This document shows, in pieces, positions 59,601 to 64,000 of a stretch of DNA of 64,000 bases; the stretch's first letter is position 1, and each line of letters opens with the position of its first letter. The notes beneath the pieces are model-generated. The model was not told where the DNA came from. It was given only the letters and a program-made list of their open reading frames with translations, and searched no databases. The stretch covers positions 110,596,476 through 110,660,475 of the forward strand of contig OZ024823.1 of the NCBI GenBank assembly GCA_964016985.1, read 5' to 3'. The translations under genes were made by a program, and so were the position numbers. The DNA comes from Anodontia alba. Lineage: Eukaryota > Mollusca > Bivalvia > Lucinida > Lucinidae.

Positions 59601-60082
59601 TTGATTCGTATACCTGGCATCAGCGAATTGTTACTATAGAGGATATTCATGTTTGATCCACATATCCGGTATTTGGCAAATGTTAATATAGACAATAATC
59701 ATGTTTGATCCATATACGTGGTACCCTACTAAAATTGCTACAGAGAATATTAATGCTTGATCGATAAGACATAAGTTATCAGAAACTTTATTTCGTGTTG
59801 TTTTTTCATAACTAATATTAACATTAGCCGTTAGACTATATTACCGACAAACATGAGAAAACTACTATACATGTATAAAATAATGACACATCACAGAAAG
59901 AAACAATATTACAGATTAAGCACAAATTTTATAGTAAAATCAGCTCCAATTTTAATTTAAGCAGATGTATGTTTTCTGCACATTTGCCGCATACAAAACA
60001 TCTATGACGCATACAAAACATTTCCATATCCCGGTTCTTGGCAATGTTACTATAAACGATAATGATAACTGATCCATATACT
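56671..60082 (+). repeat. 52-bp satellite, roughly 50-odd diverged units
   Basis: Imperfect tandem units of about 52 bp. Each carries GATAATCATGTTTGATCC, then CATATACCCGGTACCCG and CAAATGTTACTATAGA. Units are substituted and sometimes shortened, so the array is old. It is interrupted by a D element (57091-57470) and by about 250 bp of unrelated sequence (about 59,770-60,020). A last recognisable unit ends near 60082, only about 28 bp before the splice acceptor of the second Dispatched-like exon. Confidence 0.88.
57091..57470. mobile_element. D-family MITE inside the 52-bp satellite
   Basis: TA duplications at 57089-57090 and 57471-57472. Ends CAGTAAAACTTCAATGGCTC and CCATCGAAGTTCGACTG. Part of one hairpin arm (CACTCATTAGAATCGC) is duplicated. 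Confidence 0.9.
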
Positions 60083-60110
60083 GAAATGCTTCTTTTGTTT
60101 TATTTTATAG

Positions 60111-61957
60111 TGATTACATTAACGGGTCATATCATGATGGTAGTGATATCAGCCACACTTCTGGCCACCGGATATGATCTACTGCCAGTGGACTTTGAAA
60201 AGGTCCCTCTAGTGTTGAGTAATCTACCACATAGAAAACGTGATCTCGCCTGGTCTTACCGAAATCAGTACACAAACCGTTATGATCGTTCACCAACCGC
60301 TTATGCATTCAGAACCTTGTCATACCGTCTAGCGAATATAGAATTATATTATGATGCAGGGGAAGGAAACATTTTCACCAAACACAATTTAGAGAAAATC
60401 CAGTCGATTGAAAATAGAATAACATCTGTATCAGAATATTCTAACTATTGTCAGCTGACAGCTGGATCGTCGTCGACTTGTGCAAAACCCGTATCGATAT
60501 TACGCTATTTTGATGGAACGTTGGCAGATATAGATTCCATCTTTAATGACACAAGGTTCAGCAATATACCTTCAGTTCTATATACAGCACTGACACACAA
60601 CGCAACCAAGTCTGATTTTCAATTCTTTCTGGGTAAATCGTACAGCATAACAAACTCAACAGTGTATTCCACTATTACCAGGTCCATTATACCGCTCGGG
60701 TATCCTCTACAGGGCTATTCTAAAAGACAGGACTATCAAACCCATGTTCAGAATTTCTCAGGAAGTTACCTTGCACCCGTTCTCCAAGATATACGTAGCA
60801 ATACAGATCAGTTTGATTTCACCTACCGGTCACACTTGCTTTGGCTTGATGTGGTACTGACACAGATTATGTTAGACGTGTTATGTGCCATTGGAAGTAT
60901 TGTGTTTATATTTTGTTTTATACTGGGACATACTAAGTCCTTATGGATAACGGGATTTGCAGTTTTAAGCATTCTAACCAGTTTCGTGTGTACAAACCTA
61001 ATCTATCGAGTTGTACTTGACTTCAGATACATTGGTTTCTTTCACGTTCTTACAATTTTCATTGTTCTTGGAATCGGAGCTGACGATATATATGTATTTT
61101 ATGATGTTTGGAGAAATACAGGCCACGAGGATTATCCAACACTTGCCCATAGACTTTCTGATGCTTACCGGAAATCCGTGTTTAGTATGCTGTTTACTTC
61201 TACAACAACGGCTGTAGCTTTCTTCGCAAGTGCTATATCTCCTCTTCTGGCGACCAGATCTTTTGGTGTATTTTCTGGTATCGTCATCATTGTCAATTAT
61301 ATTTCAGTAATCATTTACTTTCCAACAGTAGTTATAATGTACCACACAAAATTTCAACACTTAAAATGGCCTTGTGTTGTTTTCTGCAAGCAACTATTCA
61401 AGAGCTGTTGTAGAAAAAGTAAAGATTGTACTGAGGAAACAAGTTCGAGTGATTATAATATCTACTCGAAGAAAACGAGCAACGGTAACCATGATGGTTT
61501 TACCCATCCTATCACTAGAACGCCAACTGTTGTCTCAATAAATTTGTTTGATAAAGATGTTCCTGGTATTGAGTATAAAGAAAGAAGTGATAAAGACTAT
61601 AACACGAGTGCAAATGGTTATGTTACCAAACTTACGGTTAGTAAAGATATAGACAGGCAGAAGAATAAAGTGAGCATCAACAGTATTAAAGGCATTGATA
61701 ACACTGGCTTTGTTGAAGACGACTTTGGTTTAGAATCGGTTATAAAAGCAAAGCAAAACGGGCATTATAATGAAAAGCGAAGGTACGGATCAATGAAGCA
61801 AACAAAGAAGAAGGGAATTTTCGTGAGATTTTTCAGAGACAAATACTTTAACGTTGTTACTCATCCAGTGATCCGTTGGATTATATTGGCAGTCATGGCG
61901 ATTGTTCTTGCTTTTTTCATATACCAAGCTACAAGTCTGGAACCTGATAATGAAAGG
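60111..61957 (+). CDS. Dispatched/Patched-like RND-family membrane protein, second coding exon (first half of protein)
   Basis: This 1,847-nt exon adds residues 77-692 of the joined protein. The acceptor is TTTTATTTTATAG at 60098-60110 and the donor AGG|GTAAGT at 61958, so coding continues outside the window. Visible order: first membrane span at about 77-97; an extracellular loop at about 98-318 with N-glycosylation motifs (NDT, NAT, NST, NFS); five close spans at about 320-490 forming a sterol-sensing-like domain; a hydrophilic Lys/Ser/Thr-rich cytosolic loop at about 495-660; a seventh span at about 662-685; then EPDNER. Span 4 carries GIGADD (Asp 401-402), the GxxxDD motif that Dispatched and Patched relatives share with proton- or sodium-driven RND transporters. 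Dispatched proteins export lipidated Hedgehog, but the family is large in invertebrates, so this could be a Disp3/Ptchd-type paralogue with another substrate. The ATG at 60062 is upstream of the acceptor, in intron sequence. Confidence 0.88.
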
Positions 61958-62045
61958 GTAAGTCTACAACTGTAGTTGCCAATAAAACATATCTTTAAAA
62001 TGAAAACATAACTTGGTTTAAACATATTTTATTTCAGGAAATACA

Positions 62046-62246
62046 ATCAAAGCTCCAGAATTGACACTTTTTTTTTTTCAACCAAAAAGCACGTGTATTT
62101 TTCTTATTTCTGCATGAGATCACATGTTGTGAATACTCAGTAGAACCACTTTGTCACAGCGCTTCTAATAAATACCGCAACATATGTTTTCATGCAGAAA
62201 TAAGAAAAAAACTATTTACCCTACATCCCCTCTAATCTAGAGCTAT
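62046..62246. mobile_element. B-family MITE in the gene's downstream intron
   Basis: AAGCTCCAGAATTGACAC to CTAATCTAGAGCTAT, with a diverged core (GTGAATACTCAGTAGAACC). Confidence 0.75.
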
Positions 62247-63144
62247 GTACATTGATTATACATACATGACATGCAAACAAAAGTAGAACGGCTTGTAGTC
62301 AGCAAAACATGTGTCATAACTTCACCCAGTACAATATTGCATTTCCTAATTAATAAACCCTTAAAGCGCTAATCAAAACTGCAACAGACAACACTAAACC
62401 GTGTGTATGGCATGGGATATTGCCCTTGATTTAGCAATTTAGGTGGTAAAATTACTAAAATACACCCTTTAAACTTATCCAGTCATCCAAATGTGCAATG
62501 CATGCATATATTTCAGTATAAGCTTTGATTTATTAGACAAATCCTGCAATATGATGTATTTATTACGAAATAAGAATTATATTAATGTGGAATTTTGAAA
62601 CATTTTAATAATATTTTATCATGTTGAGCGTAGTTCCTAGAACATAGGGGTTGGAGTAACAATTCATAACTATTTGCAAAGACAAATTACCATTTTGGTG
62701 TGCATTATTATTCAGATTAGCTCTAGAATATAACTACATACCATTTTAAAGCAATACTGACCTTTCAAAATGGATTGAATTTATCAAAAATATTCAATTG
62801 TTTCGAAAAATAGAATTTTGCTATTTCGGGTATAGGGTTAATTATCAAGCACTATCTCGTTTCACAGGTGGTAAAGTTTATGTCATTTCAGAATAGTGTT
62901 ACACAGTAAGAAGTGATTATTATTTAAACGTTTAATGAATATTTATTCTTGGAAATTGTCTTTAGTATTTAAATAGCTAGAAAAATTTCCGTTAAAACTA
63001 CAGCATATTTTTACCATTCCGGTGGACAAAACTGTTAATTATTAGGTATATTAAAGTTTACATCCTTAAGGAATTCCTGCACTTTGCATATTCTAATGCT
63101 ATTCTGCTGCAATAAGGTATCTCATGGGTGTTAGTTGCAGCGTT
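62247..63144. other. Intronic sequence, no feature found
   Basis: AT-rich, no exon-like frame with splice sites. Confidence 0.5.
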
Positions 63145-63394
63145 TATTATGAAAACACGCCTATTCAAATATGTATGAAATTTTACTTCCTAATACTAAA
63201 ACTTTTCAGATAAAAAAACTGATACTTTTCATATTTCTGCTCTAAACATAGATTGTGGGTACTCGTTAGTACCCACAGTCTATGTTTTTGAACAGAAATA
63301 AGAAAACATAATGCATACCCTTCTAAACCCTTGTTTTATTATATAAAAGTGAAGTTTTAAGGGGTCAAAATTATTGAGGTATGTTTTCGTGATG
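63145..63394. mobile_element. C-family MITE with shortened hairpin
   Basis: TATTATGAAAACACGCCTAT to GTATGTTTTCGTGATG. The core lacks the CCGCCTC loop part (GGGTACTCGTTAGTACCC). Confidence 0.85.
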
Positions 63395-64000
63395 TCCCCG
63401 AGTTAAAGCGCTTAAACACGTTTTCGTGATGAGAATGATTTTCTCAGTACTACTAGGCTACTAGGTCCTAGAAAAAATGACGAAAAAAATAAAATAATAA
63501 TAATACCTAAGGGGTACATCTTTGAAGCACCAGAACTCTGATATCAGCTGGTGATTTCAGTTTTTTTTTATTGTTTTATAACTTTTACAATGAAATGGGA
63601 AAGCAAAATGCAGAATTTAAAGAAAATCTATTGTTGGGATAAAAAGTTGCACCAGGTGTCAGTAGTGACCTTAAAACGTTAATGTTATGACTAATACAGT
63701 TGTATTGAGTCTCTCTCTCTTATGGTGGGTTAACGCCATTTTTATTCAATATTTGTCGGTCAGAGCCTGGTGGTGTGCTCTCAATGCTTACCATTATAAT
63801 GCATCCTAACAAAATACTGAATTCCAGATATATGACTATATTACACACAGTCAAATCACCTGATATCCTAGAAGACCAATCCAAGCACTAATATTTATGA
63901 GCTGCAACGTCAGAATTGAACGTACTTTCGTATATTTACGCCTAGCAAAGATCCAGATCAGCCTGTGCATTTGCAGTCTGATAAGAATCTTCACTGGGAG

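Larger units (their letters stand above)
55095..60110 (+). other. Intron of the Dispatched-like gene (about 5.0 kb, phase 1)
   Basis: It begins GTAAGT and ends TATTTTATAG. From 5' to 3' it holds MITE M2 eleven bases after the donor GT, an M fragment, a truncated D element abutting an L hairpin, an N element, a (CAA)n(CA)n tract, and then the 52-bp satellite with a D element inserted. No other exon-like reading frame with splice sites was seen. Confidence 0.7.
61958..64000 (+). other. Intron 3' of the second Dispatched-like exon (incomplete)
   Basis: Starts GTAAGT. It contains a B-family element (62046-62246), a C-family element (63145-63394) and a stray C terminus near 63418-63432. Otherwise it is AT-rich non-coding sequence with no recognisable exon up to the window end. 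The last 60 bases resemble the A/N-type core (motif GATCCAGATCAGCCTG). Confidence 0.6.

Noticed and set aside
56671..60082. CRISPR-like array
   Set aside because: Whole 52-bp units are similar and diverged; there are no conserved repeats separated by unique spacers, and the genome is eukaryotic.
60062..60110. ATG at 60062 as start of the Dispatched-like protein
   Set aside because: The first 16 codons lie in satellite sequence and a pyrimidine tract. A consensus acceptor at 60109-60110 and a phase-matched upstream exon explain the data better.

Overview
The window is animal nuclear DNA, most likely from a bivalve mollusc. It is AT-rich and gene-poor, with consensus splice sites, tRNA-derived SINEs and very many short palindromic DNA transposons (MITEs) nested in one another. 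The bivalve assignment rests on the look of the repeats and is not proven. I find no rRNA, no free-standing tRNA gene, no CRISPR array and no operon.

The one solid gene is the 5' half of a Dispatched/Patched-like multipass membrane protein on the + strand. A first coding exon lies at 54831-55094 and a large second exon at 60111-61957. Their intron phases match (1 nt + 2 nt of one codon), giving 692 residues that end at a clean donor, so the gene runs on past position 64000. Its about 5 kb intron contains a 52-bp satellite of roughly 50-odd diverged units that reaches almost to the second exon's acceptor.

Layout. 1-18.9 kb: MITEs of several families, three SINE copies with target-site duplications plus a fragment, and a 30-bp minisatellite. 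18,956-38,911: a head-to-tail tandem array of a 5.8-kb unit, three full copies plus a truncated fourth. Each full unit holds a TATA box, a gene-like reading frame of about 273 codons broken by in-frame stops, four hairpin boxes at exact 25-bp spacing, an embedded MITE and a CT-rich microsatellite. 38.9-54.8 kb: a different MITE mix dominated by a 280-bp family (C) that is not seen before 40 kb, a probable 2.8-kb foldback-type element (46,298-49,068) holding a LINE remnant, and large TA/GA microsatellites. 54.8-64 kb: the Dispatched-like gene and its introns.

The most interesting structures are the tandem array with its shared broken gene, the foldback-like element with minisatellite ends and a 9-bp direct repeat, a three-level nest of MITEs (N contains M contains C) at 40.2-40.85 kb with 2-bp duplications at both inner junctions, and the reuse of the same core hairpin inside MITE families whose ends are unrelated. 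Family letters (A-O) are my own labels, used only in this window.
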